NCBI RefSeq assembly: GCF_010093595.1 | Contig: NW_022985454.1 | Coordinates: forward strand, 1,014,202-1,078,201 | Reading direction: 5' to 3' | Length of the DNA: 64,000 nucleotides | Origin: Mytilinidion resinicola | Lineage: Eukaryota; Ascomycota; Dothideomycetes; Mytilinidiales; Mytilinidiaceae | Part shown: one piece after another, positions 23,376 to 32,900 of the stretch | Position numbering within the stretch: position 1 is the stretch's first letter | How the letters are laid out: each line of letters opens with the position of its first letter | Notes under the pieces: model-generated | Told to the model about the DNA's origin: nothing | The model's input: the letters and a program-made list of their open reading frames with translations, nothing else | Databases searched by the model: none | Translations under genes and position numbers: made by a program

Positions 23376-24709
23376 CTAGAGTCTGGAAGCCGCCGAAGTG
23401 TCAGGACTACCTCCAATAGTCAGAGCATCGAGACCTTCTCCAATGGCTGGAGGAGCCATTGGAATAGCCTCGATATCTGAAGTAGTGGAGTTTACCTCGA
23501 TGTCCGAAGATCTTGGGCTGCCTTCATGTTCGGCCAGTGGAACAGTTTGAACTGGCTCCGCCTCTTCGTCATCTTCAGGTTCAGCATCAGGTACAGCCTC
23601 CCGGGCATATCGATTGAACGGTGGGTCGGGCGCCTCCAATCGCAACTTTTTAAGAGCTCCCGCAATCTTGTCCAGTCCACCCTCACGGTCATCGCAATGC
23701 CCTGAAATATGTCTGCTCCCATCACAATAGGCACATGTGTTCCCAACCTCCTTACAAAGCCTTCCAGCCTAGTAGCACTAACCAGTCGTTAAGTTCATTG
23801 TTCAGTTTTCCGCTCTCTTTCTCGATTGCGAATACGATGACGAGCATAAGTGCGTAGACCGCATCGTTCCCAGCATTGTGTAAGTTCAGAATGTTGGGCA
23901 GTACCTGGTATCGTTCCGTCAACATATACCGAAGTGAAGGTGGTTCGCGTATCATGACTTGAGCGTCGACTACACCGCAGATAGTGCCAAGGTCCGAGAA
24001 AGACATGTCTAGCTCGTTGCGTAGGTAGGAGTCTTCGTTCCCGAAACAGTGTGCTACCAGCACGATGGGGCGATATCTGGGATCGGTAGTAGTTGGCGCA
24101 CTGTTGGATGGCTCAGGGGTATTGTCCAAGATACGGAACTCCTTCATGATGGTATCGCGGAGGCTCGTGATCGATACAATTTCGCTGGGGCCGAACTCGG
24201 ACTTGTCTGCTTTCCAGAGAGAGTCACCGGCTCTATCCTTGACGTCCGGGCGCCAATGTGCATATTCTTTGACAACTTAGTGTTTTGCGTACGTTAGCTT
24301 TGAGAACTAGACCTTGCATTCGATGTCTTTTGTCTGACGACAATCCAGGAAAGCTAGGCCGAGCTCAGTGATCTTGCCGTGCATTGCGTGGTTGTCAGGA
24401 AGCCAGGCTAGACTCTCGAAGTCTATAGCCACGAACACGGCGTTATTCCGGACGTCGGGGTGACTTTGAATCATATTAGATAATAGACCCTCATCTCGTC
24501 TACAAGTATACTTACAGGGACTCATAGTCAGCGCGGTCTGAATCTGCCCAGGCGCACCAGCTGCCTCGCGCATATCCGATATGCCTGAATTTGAGGTCTA
24601 GAGACAGCTCTATGAGCTTCTCGCTCTCATCGTCATCCAGCGGCAGCAGGGGCTGCTCTGTCTCTGCAGACGCCAGCGGGATTTTGGGGTCACCACACTC
24701 TAGTTCCAT
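23376..24709 (-). pseudogene. DEDDh exonuclease-like protein with zinc knuckle, tandem copy 2, disrupted
   Basis: Paralogue of the gene at 21339-22743. Exon 1 24709-24516 (a start at 24841 is also open), intron 24515-24464 (donor GTAAGT), at the same place as in copy 1. Exo I VFVAIDFESLAWLP, exo II VLVAHCFGNEDSYLR, exo III LHNAGNDAVYALML; zinc knuckle CAYCDGSRHISGHC, followed by an acidic tail (PEDDEEAEPVQ) not shared with copy 1. Breaks: TAG at 24309-24307, TAA at 24279-24277, and a change of frame between exo III and the zinc knuckle near 23760-23740. The TAG occupies the same codon, counted without gaps from the DCR block, as the TAG in copy 1. It could be an expressed gene only if unusual splicing removes these. 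Confidence 0.6.
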
Positions 24710-24966
24710 GGGAGCTGGTGGTAGGTGAAGTGTGGTTGTGACTATGTACAGAGTTTGGCAATTAAAGGTAAACGTGTTGGAGTTTCTGGGAGCTGCGGAG
24801 ATGTGGATGGACGTACGGAGGACGCAAGGAGAGGTGGACAAGGTATATCATCTTTTTTAGCGCATTTGAAGGAGAGGCCGAGCACTTGTTCCCGAGAATA
24901 AGCGAGTTAGGGGGTTGGCGACCAACAAATCAAAAGTGGAAGGTGAATGATATCGCTGAAAATCTA

Positions 24967-25163
24967 CTGTGGTATCCGGGGTATGTTTTGTGTCTGGACC
25001 GTACGCAGCATTCACCTTGTATTTAAGAGGCACCAGATACACCCCCTGTGTGTATAGCCTGAGCATTTTGATACATACAAACAGAGGCTGTGATTGGTGT
25101 CTTTTAAATAGAAGGTGAATGCCGCGCATGGTCTCGACACAAAATATACCCCGGATACCACAG
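24967..25163. mobile_element. 197-bp MITE with long terminal inverted repeats and TA target duplication
   Basis: The left end reads CTGTGGTATCCGGGGTAT and the right end is its inverse complement with one change. Similarity of the two arms continues for about 80 bases each (GCATTCACCTT and TATTTAA blocks on both sides), so the element is nearly all inverted repeat. It is flanked by TA on both sides (24965-24966 and 25164-25165), the target duplication of Tc1/mariner-type transposons. It has no coding capacity and would depend on a transposase elsewhere. It lies just upstream of the exonuclease-like copy 2. Confidence 0.85.
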
Positions 25164-25165
25164 TA

Positions 25166-25816
25166 CTAGTACCAGCGTATTATACCTACAATCATGAAGA
25201 GAAACGCTTATATCTAGAGAACTATCACTCCACGTAGTCCGCATTAGCTAAGTAGCAGATGCTTATAGACCAAGCTAGTGTCTTTACGCTTCGTACGAGA
25301 TGTGTGATCTCGAACCTTACCTAGTGTGGGTGATATTCAAAAGCTATGGTATTTATAAACTCAAGACCAGATTGCAATCTACGAAGAAGACGAAAGGACG
25401 CGCAACGAGCGAACAGCAAAGGGAACGAAGGGCCGCTATGAAGACCCCAGGGCGAAACGAGTTTATATACGCTGGCTGGTTGCTCCTAAGAAGTTTGCTG
25501 CTTGGTCATTGCATTCAAAAACAATCATGCTTACCGCCCTTTACCATTACGAGTGGATGGTCAAGATGATGACAGCCACCGGCGACACTGATAATCTACA
25601 CTTCTTCGCCTACTCGCTAACTATTATGCAAGCTAAGTAGTTGACCGTGAGTATGGTTATGACTCATGTGGGAACTAAGTGGGAACGGAATTGTGGAGTT
25701 GGTAAGGGGGCAGCCCAGCAAAACGCTGTGCATAATGGCGAACTGATATTGAGGATCGGAAGACCGGAAGATTCATAAACGGATTTGCGCCCTAGGTTTC
25801 CTTCCGCGGCTGTTCA
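25166..25816. other. stretch without a supported gene
   Basis: A plus-strand frame at 25300-25569 (89 codons, many Lys/Arg near the middle) has no family features that I recognise, and may be a fragment of an old element or chance. Confidence 0.4.
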
Positions 25817-25855
25817 CTCAGGTTGCCACTGACACGCTAGTAGTGGCAACCTGAG
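25816..25855. repeat. perfect hairpin repeat, left copy
   Basis: Two 14-base arms, CTCAGGTTGCCACT and AGTGGCAACCTGAG, are separated by GACACGCTAGT. The core from GCCACTGACACG to AACCTGAGT recurs at 26698-26731 in the same orientation. The pair brackets about 840 bases that include a minisatellite. Confidence 0.75.
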
Positions 25856-26028
25856 TCACCCCCCATCCTGAGAGATCTGTACCTAGCGAAGAGAGATAGC
25901 AGTGAAAGGTCCAAACGAACATCCAATCCAAAGAACCTCTGTCCTAATATCGCGGCTGGCAATGCTGTTTATGCCACTGGCCGACACCAAGAGTACTGTC
26001 CTACGCGATGAATGTATATGCTGCCCGC

Positions 26029-26255
26029 TTGTATGCGTACCGGGCCTTTGTCGTGGTAGTAGAGAGGGCTTACGTCATGCCTCAGTGATGGTACCCGTTT
26101 GTATGTGTACCGGGCCCTTGTCGTGCCTCGCGCGTAGGAGGACTTTCGTTGCCTCGAGCAGAGGGCTTCACGCCGTGCCTCAGTAGAGAGGGCTTCCGCC
26201 GTGCCTCGTAGAGAGGGCTTCTGTCGTGCCTCAGTAGAGAGGGCTTCCGCCGTGT
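26029..26255. repeat. GC-rich minisatellite
   Basis: Four to five imperfect units of about 25-28 bases around GAGAGGGCTTCCGCCGTGCC, with TCAGTA as spacer, run from about 26160 to 26255. A more divergent unit is at 26063-26090. A larger duplication (GTATGCGTACCGGGCC / GTATGTGTACCGGGCC) lies at about 26032 and 26101. The open frame on the minus strand here (repeating RRKPSLLRH) is a by-product of the repeats. Confidence 0.7.
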
Positions 26256-26639
26256 TGCTCGCAGGCGGTGCAGAGCGTTGATCGTGTATGGGTGGCGTAA
26301 GCGCACCCCCGAGATGGTAGAGAGAACCTCAATCGAATGTCGTAACAAATGCTGAACCTTGTCTTAACCGAATATGCGATGTACTGCTGGCTTTTGTGCA
26401 GACAGGAATCCAGAAACTCCGGCAGATAGGTTGATTGATTCCTAGCGTGTGACGAGAGAGGAAGGAGGATACAATGGCTGTAAGAGAGCCAAGGGACAGA
26501 GACCGCGTTGTCGTACTTTAGGAGGAAAGCATCACGTGATTGGTGAACAAGTATTCCGGGCTCATAACTCTCAGGTTGTGAAGAAGCAGTTCTGTGTTGA
26601 TTTGAAGAGGCATAAGGCCCGTATATATAGCCTATGAAA

Positions 26640-26657
26640 GGGGGGGGGGGGGGGGTA
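26640..26657. repeat. poly-G run
   Basis: About 17 consecutive G on the plus strand, directly followed by TACTCCCC. A run of this kind is prone to assembly and sequencing length error. It sits 40 bases before the right hairpin copy. Confidence 0.8.
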
Positions 26658-26696
26658 CTCCCCTGTTCCCCCTTGTTACGGATATGGAAGGATGTA

Positions 26697-26732
26697 ACGC
26701 CACTGACACGCTAGTAGTGGCAACCTGAGTTG
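26697..26732. repeat. hairpin repeat, right copy
   Basis: Repeats the core GCCACTGACACGCTAGT plus AGTGGCAACCTGAGT of the left copy (25816-25855), but lacks the first bases of the left arm (it begins CGCCACTG after GTAAC). Same orientation as the left copy, so the two could mark ends of one element or two copies of a small repeat. Confidence 0.7.
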
Positions 26733-27031
26733 TTCAGCATCGCGATCTCGCAGAAAGGGTTCATAGTCGGAGAATGCTGGAGAACTGGGCTTGATTAGTG
26801 TACCTATCGCACCTTATCCACCTTCCTAAGCTCTTCTCGGCGGTGTCATCCCCTTACTTTCCACTTTGTCATTGTAACCCAGATATGCCTCATTACGAAG
26901 AGTCTGTAGCAATATGCTTTGATCGGAGTCGTAGGATCTAAGAGAGACGATCTAAAGTTCAGAAACAGCTGTCCTTCAAAAGCTTCCTAGTTAGTGTCAT
27001 CTTTCGTGAAATATCACTTATTTCGAGAGCC

Positions 27032-27512
27032 TTATTCAGCTCGATCAGTAAGTACAACACGCTCTCCTAAGACAGACCTACTTCCCATACTTAAACGTCT
27101 AATCTTTAACGGACTCCATTTCGGATAACTGGTCTTCGTTAACATTATGCCATCTTTCAACCAGTCTAATCTCGTATATAGTAAGCAAGCAGCACTTATG
27201 CGTCCAAGAAAGTCAGCGTTAGATATAAGGACCTTATTAGGGCCAATACGCGCGATTAAGCCTACAACAAGTTGCTTTCCATCCAAGTCATTAGCTCAGC
27301 GTAACTAAGATACCCTATTTCTTCGTGGTTTCGAAGAACTTGATGTGTGATCGTTTCCTCCACGTTGCGCCGACGAGCCGAAAACTAGACCAGCCGGCGA
27401 GCCATGGACCCGGAACGTGAGGTAGACGGCGGTATGAGCGGTATGAGACGACGATGTACCAGAGAAGTGCTGCGGATACAAATACTTTGACGGAAGTGTA
27501 GAGCGCGTCCAT
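27032..27512 (-). pseudogene. cytochrome P450 N-terminal remnant
   Basis: From the ATG at 27512: a membrane anchor (SVKVFVSAALLWYIVVSYRSY) followed by YRRLPHVPGPWLAGWSSFRL, the proline-rich hinge of fungal microsomal P450s, then HIKFFETTKK. A short intron probably lies at about 27320-27280. The next piece reads IARIGPNKVLISNADFLGRI and YTRLDWLKD, matching the region that follows the hinge in many fungal P450s. Reading ends at a stop at 27032. Only about 150 of the usual ~500 residues remain; the oxygen-binding helix, ExxR and the haem-Cys loop are absent, and 26740-27030 has no clear continuation. A non-functional 5' fragment. Confidence 0.7.
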
Positions 27513-28279
27513 GATGTTAAAGTGGCGCCGATAGGCGGGAATGCGGGAGGGCCAGATGGAGATAGCCTTCGACCTACTTCAGTACTACGCTGCTGATTTA
27601 ATTACCTCAAGATCTGAGGTTGGGTATTAGAACAAGGGCAAATCATGCATGCATAGATCTGGAAGCCTGGTTGTGTAGAAGTCAAGGCAGGAGGGGGGTC
27701 ACGTGCCGAAGTACTGGATCGTTCCCTATAATTTCCAATTCATCCCTTCCCAATCTCTCGCGTCTAGAATCAATCAATGAGAGACGTTATTGCTGCTATT
27801 GGTTCGAAATAGGCATCGTTTACGGCTCTTCGTACAAGTTCTTTGGATTTGACTGCAGATTGATTCGCGGCCGTAATCAGGTTCAGAACGCATTGGCGTG
27901 ATCTTAGAATACTTCAGCACCGTTTGGAGTCAGAAGTCGGAGAAATCAGAATGATCAGAATTTCTCTTTCTTGCCCAATGCCAGTTCAGCCGGAAACAGG
28001 GCTGTGTATTGGGGCTTGGAAAAGCAATTTTTTGGCGTGGTTGCCTACTGTGAAGCTGAAGGATGGGTTGATGTGGGCATGGTAAGTACCAATCATCGTA
28101 TGTTCACTCACTTCAGCTCCTTAAGGTTCTTCCTTGCTCAGTGCAACTGATTGAAAGCCAGGAAGGGCCAGCTGGTGCGGGGTAGTGTGGGGGCTGAAAC
28201 TCACGAGTAATTCTTCTCCTGTACCTCCACCGCAAAAGTATCCATTCATTAAGTCTTTCACTAGGAAGTTTCTCAAGTC
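27513..28279. other. intergenic region upstream of the HeLo-like gene
   Basis: Divergent promoter space between the P450 remnant and the plus-strand HeLo-like gene. A plus-strand frame at 27620-27901 has no family features. CACGTG occurs at about 27700. Confidence 0.4.
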
Positions 28280-29920
28280 ATGGACATTTTCAGCACCTCT
28301 CTCGAGGTTATAAACCTAATCTACGAGACGACAGTCTTTATTCGCGAAGTAACTCAAGATATCAAGGAGTACGGCTCCGCCAAACGCGACATCTCCGAGC
28401 GGCTAGAGCACGAACTTGTCTTCGTCGAAACCTTCACCGACGTATGTTTTGGCGAGGAGCGCGGTCTCCTGCGGGATTCCAGAGTTCGGGATAGTGTGAA
28501 ACGAGATGTTCAGCATTGCCTCGATGTGCTCAGCAGTGCATTAGGCGCGTATAGGGTCGAGGCGTCGAAATTTGCGGGCATCGTACCGGAGATGGCCGGG
28601 GATGTAAAAGACTTGAATGTGAAGGAGAAGAAAAAGTGGAAGTTTGGCAACGGCATGAGGGCACGGTGCCAGGCCTGGAGGAAGAAAGCCTCCCCCTTGG
28701 AATGGGCGCTTTTCGGGAAAGAAGAAATGGAAGCGCTCCTCCTGCACTACACCGAGTGGACTGATCGGCTCCGGCAGACCCTCTCAATCATCCTATTGCT
28801 TGTAGGATATCCGACGCCAGGCTTCGCAGCGAGCTCGCAGGCCGCAGACCTCGGCGTCAAAGAGGTCTCAGAGAGGCAGATCAGAGTCCATTCACAGCCC
28901 CCCGAGGACTACGATGCGCTGGATGGAGAGATGAAAGATTTTGTTGTTTTCAAACCTGGACAAGAACTCTTACGTGGTGTCTACGAAGATAAATCAGGCT
29001 TCGATTCTATGGAAGTCATTGTGGAAATTCGGCAGTACGACGATGCAATAGCCCTTGCTACGAGCGAACGCGAAATCGATAAAGCCAAAGAACTTAAGGA
29101 ACCCCTCAGACGACTCACATGGCTACTTCAGGGCCCGGTAGACTCGGATCTGTCAAAGCAGGACGCTGAAGAGGGGTATCGCATGCACACCCTCAGCTGC
29201 ATTGGCTTCCTAGACGAACCCAATAAGAATCGAAGCCTTATTCTGTATCGTTCGGCTCAGGTGCTTTTGGAAAGTCAAGAAACACCAACCCTCCACGCTT
29301 TGATTTTGGGAAAATCGAAGCTGACCCTGGGAGGGCGGTTTCGCACGGCGCGTGCCCTGGCCGCCACGCTCCTGACCATCCATACTTCTGGCTGGGTCCA
29401 CAAGAATATATGCTCCCGTAGCGTTCTGATGCTTCCCAGTTCATCCCATGATCTCGAAAGCCTCCCTTACCTTGTAGGTTGGGACGTCGCTCGCCCACTC
29501 GAAGCTCAGACTTCTCTCCACGAACTCTTCGAGCTAGAGCCAAATCTATACCATCACCAGCAACGTTTCGGGAAGCCAACGCATAAATTCTCGAACGAGC
29601 ATGATATCTACTCTTTGGGGGTTTTGCTTCTTGAAATTGGCCTATGGAAGACCATGTCTACTCTCTTTGCAAGACCGCTGGAGAAGAACCCCCGGATTGA
29701 GACAACGCAGCAACATGCACTCTTTAAGCGCGTGGGTGGAATGATTGGGGATATGGCGACCGGCTTGGAGTTAAAAAGAGAAATGGGAGAGGGCTACGCT
29801 GGTGTTGTGCAGAAATGCCTAACGTGGAGACCGAGTGAGAGCCAAGAAGATGCAGTGGAGCTGTCGATTGATTTCCGTAAACAAGTGGTAGATGCTTTAT
29901 CAAAGGGGAGCAAACTATAG
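28280..29920 (+). CDS. HeLo-like N-terminal domain fused to a pseudokinase
   Basis: Single exon, 546 residues. Residues 1-180 are helical and resemble HeLo-type fungal domains (MDIFSTSLEVINLIYETTVFI, EHELVFVETFTDV), a family whose best-known member, HET-s/HET-S, drives membrane-damaging cell death. Residues ~240-540 resemble a protein kinase that has lost catalysis: the HRD position is WVHKNICSRSVL (372-383, no catalytic Asp), the DFG position is VGWDVARP (399-406), no clear P-loop is seen, and the structural DIYSLGVLLLEIG (442-454) is kept. This HeLo-plus-dead-kinase layout recurs in ascomycetes and is best read as a sensor or scaffold joined to an effector or oligomerisation domain (inference). 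Its stop lies 32 bases from the stop of the convergent kinase-ankyrin gene. Confidence 0.75.
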   Translation: MDIFSTSLEVINLIYETTVFIREVTQDIKEYGSAKRDISERLEHELVFVETFTDVCFGEERGLLRDSRVRDSVKRDVQHCLDVLSSALGAYRVEASKFAGIVPEMAGDVKDLNVKEKKKWKFGNGMRARCQAWRKKASPLEWALFGKEEMEALLLHYTEWTDRLRQTLSIILLLVGYPTPGFAASSQAADLGVKEVSERQIRVHSQPPEDYDALDGEMKDFVVFKPGQELLRGVYEDKSGFDSMEVIVEIRQYDDAIALATSEREIDKAKELKEPLRRLTWLLQGPVDSDLSKQDAEEGYRMHTLSCIGFLDEPNKNRSLILYRSAQVLLESQETPTLHALILGKSKLTLGGRFRTARALAATLLTIHTSGWVHKNICSRSVLMLPSSSHDLESLPYLVGWDVARPLEAQTSLHELFELEPNLYHHQQRFGKPTHKFSNEHDIYSLGVLLLEIGLWKTMSTLFARPLEKNPRIETTQQHALFKRVGGMIGDMATGLELKREMGEGYAGVVQKCLTWRPSESQEDAVELSIDFRKQVVDALSKGSKL

Positions 29921-29952
29921 AGGGCTGTATGCTAGAACCAATTCACCTCGCC

Positions 29953-32900
29953 TTAGTACCCTCGTTTAAGTAGCTCCGGCACACTCAACTTCCTGCCTTT
30001 CAAATCTCTCACCTGCTCTATTCCGCCCGGCGTCTTTGCATCCATCTTGACCTCAACACTCCTCCCATCTCTGAGAATGCCTCTGTACCAACCGTCTTTC
30101 CCACTAAGCATTTCCACGAGCCTTGGCCATTGCTCAAAGGCCAGAATAGGAACTTCCAATGTTTCAAGATCGTCCTCGTCAAGATATGAATGCTGGTCCT
30201 TGAACTCTTCGTACGCAGCTTCTTCCCATCCATCGTCCAGCTCCTCCAGGTCGTAAAGCGTTCTCCAGTGATCGAGGTTAGGTTGTGTATCCTTCGTCAT
30301 CCCCAACATCGGAAGGTCGATCACATCTCTCCATGACGGGCCTCTATGCTCGGCCTGCCGTATTCGCAACCCACCATGGGATTGAAGAAGCGCAAAAATC
30401 TCCGGATACGCCCAGTAAGCCTCCCTTGCTCTCGCAGCCGAAGCTCCACCATAGCGGCCTACAACGCCGGCGTTGGTGGTATAAAGTCGGTTCTTTTGAT
30501 CGGCTTCTTCGATTTCTTCCTTGGTAAGGAGCTCACTTGCGTGACCGATGTATACGAACCGTGCCGAGTTGGCCGAGAAGAACGCCTCGTCTAGAGTGGT
30601 TGTCTCGGTTCCTCGTATAGTCACCTTTTCGTTGACCCTGGCGTCCATTCCGAGTTGAAGGAGGTAAGATAAGGTTCTTAGGCGGCCTTCTGCAGCACAT
30701 TTGGTCAAAGCCGTAAAGCTTGTTTCGTTGATGAACTTTCGGAGAACATCGGGCGTGAAGGATTCGTGAGAGAACAGCAGCTGCAAGGCTGAGAGGGAGT
30801 CCGCATCCATGAGGGTGTAATTTTCCACGAGACGTAGGATAAAGTTCTCTTGGGAGTCATTCATGTCACTTGGCCTCGCTCCGTGTTTGAGAAGAAACCT
30901 GATCCTCTCAACGATGTCCTTTGGGAGCCCCAGACAAGCCACCATGAGCGGCGTATTCCCGTCTCGGTTCCTCGCGTTTATATTTGGACTATGCTTCGGA
31001 TCCGCAAATAGTAGTTCGATGTACTCGAACAATTTCTCTGCAGGCATTTGCGTCTTTACCATCTCGTGAAGGACCGTTTCCTCTAGTGCGCCTGCTTGAC
31101 TGTCTAAATCGTTCACTTTTTCAATCATGTACGCAAATAAGCTCTTATACATGTGTGGATACCGCAGCAGACTCGGATCAGTCGAGCACCAGAGGTGTAG
31201 TACATTTTCCTCTGATCTCTCAGTTTTTGCTTCCGCGTTTGCGCCTTCGTCTAGAAGTGCTTGGACAACATGCTCCTTCCTGTAGATCGGGTCGGAAGCC
31301 GTGAGCAGGGGCGTGCGTTTCCCCCATGTATTCGTTCGGCCTTCGATATCGACGCCTGCTTTGACGAGAAGATGCACCACGTCTTTTGCAGACTGAACGC
31401 TTTTTCCCCAACTTCCGTGTCTGACCCAACTATCCCATTTCCCAGATGATAGTACGTGATCGTTCCCGGCGCCTAAGCTCATTAGGTGGAGGGGATTTCG
31501 GCCTTCTTTGTTCTTGACGGAAATGTCGGCACCTTTTCCTAGGAGATAGGCGACTAAGGGTGCATCTTCAGTGCATACGGCTTGAGCAAGAGGCGTTGTT
31601 CCATGGTTCTCGTTATCATATGTAGCGTCGATATTAGCTCCCAGGTTTAGAAGAACGTCTAGTGCAGTTTTGTTTCTCGCGAATGCCGCCCAGTGAAAAG
31701 GACTGCCAAGTGGAAATTCGAAAGGGAAGTGCTTCATGAGATACCTTGGCGTTCTTCCATAGTATCGTGGCGGCTTGATCATATGGTTAACATCAACCCC
31801 TCCGCTCTTAGCCAATGCATCTGCAATTTGAGGAATGTCCGATTCAGGAAAGTTAAAAAGCCAGTGCAATGGAGAAATCGACATATCCTTGGTAGGGGTT
31901 GCTCGATGACCATTGCGAAGAAGTAGTAGGACGACAGCCGTGTGGCCGGCCTGGCAAGCTTTGTAGAGTGGTGTCTCTTCGTTCTCGTTGACAAGTTCCG
32001 CGTTTGATTTGTCTAAAAGGATCCTGACGGAATCAATTTCCCCAAGAGCAGCGCAGGCATGCATCATGGTGTTTCCGATGGAATCTACAGCATAATCGAT
32101 GCTGAATTTGCGAAGCCACGTTGCGAGCCTATTCACGTCTCGTGCCGTTGCGAGGATGGGGGCCATGCCCAGAAAAGCGTCGTCGCAGTAGCCACCGTTT
32201 CTCCTAAACTGTTGTCGCTGTTCTTCATGTCTCTCCTCTTCTAGGAAGGGATGACGATAAAACATGAAGCCATCCAACACAGCCTCTTTTTCCCACTGCA
32301 TCAACGTCTTTTCGTCAACATCTATTCTGCGATCAAATGCTTCATATACCTTTGCACAAATTGCTCTTGCAGGAACGTAACCTTTCTTTGCTGATGCAAG
32401 GATATACTTCAATATTTTATCGGCGGATCCTTCAATTGGCTGCTGCGAGCAAGCTTCCGTCATTCCAAAAAGAGATTCGCCACTAAACCCACCAGATTTT
32501 CCCCTTTTCTCCTGCTGCGTATATTGCTGGTCCAGAGATCTGAGAACATGCATATCGAGGGAAGACCAATACGCATGGCCTCTACGCTTCCTTTGCTGCG
32601 TTTGCTGTACCGATGTGCTTTCTTGAAGCCACTCTAGGTAGGCCGGAAGTTCGGTTCGCAGCAAAACTGGAGAAGGGGGTGGACGTTCGCCCGGCTTGAT
32701 GGCCAGAAGCTTTTTGGATGCTGCTTTGACTTGCATCAAAATGTCTTCAGGACATCCCTTCGCCGTTTTCAAAGAATCCCCGATTTCCATGGATAGTCCG
32801 AATCCTCTCTGTGGTCCCGGCTCTTTTGTAATCTCAGGCAACCCGCCATAAGCCCCAAATATCGAAAGCAACAACAACCCAAAGCTGTACGAATCGAAAT

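Noticed and set aside
25300..25569. 89-codon plus-strand frame as a possible small gene
   Set aside because: Lys/Arg-rich middle and a hydrophobic end but no recognisable family, no intron signals and a repeat-rich setting; evidence too weak for a gene call.
26029..26255. Possible CRISPR-like array
   Set aside because: Units are imperfect, contiguous and of uneven spacing, with no unique spacers; the rest of the window is eukaryotic. It is a minisatellite.
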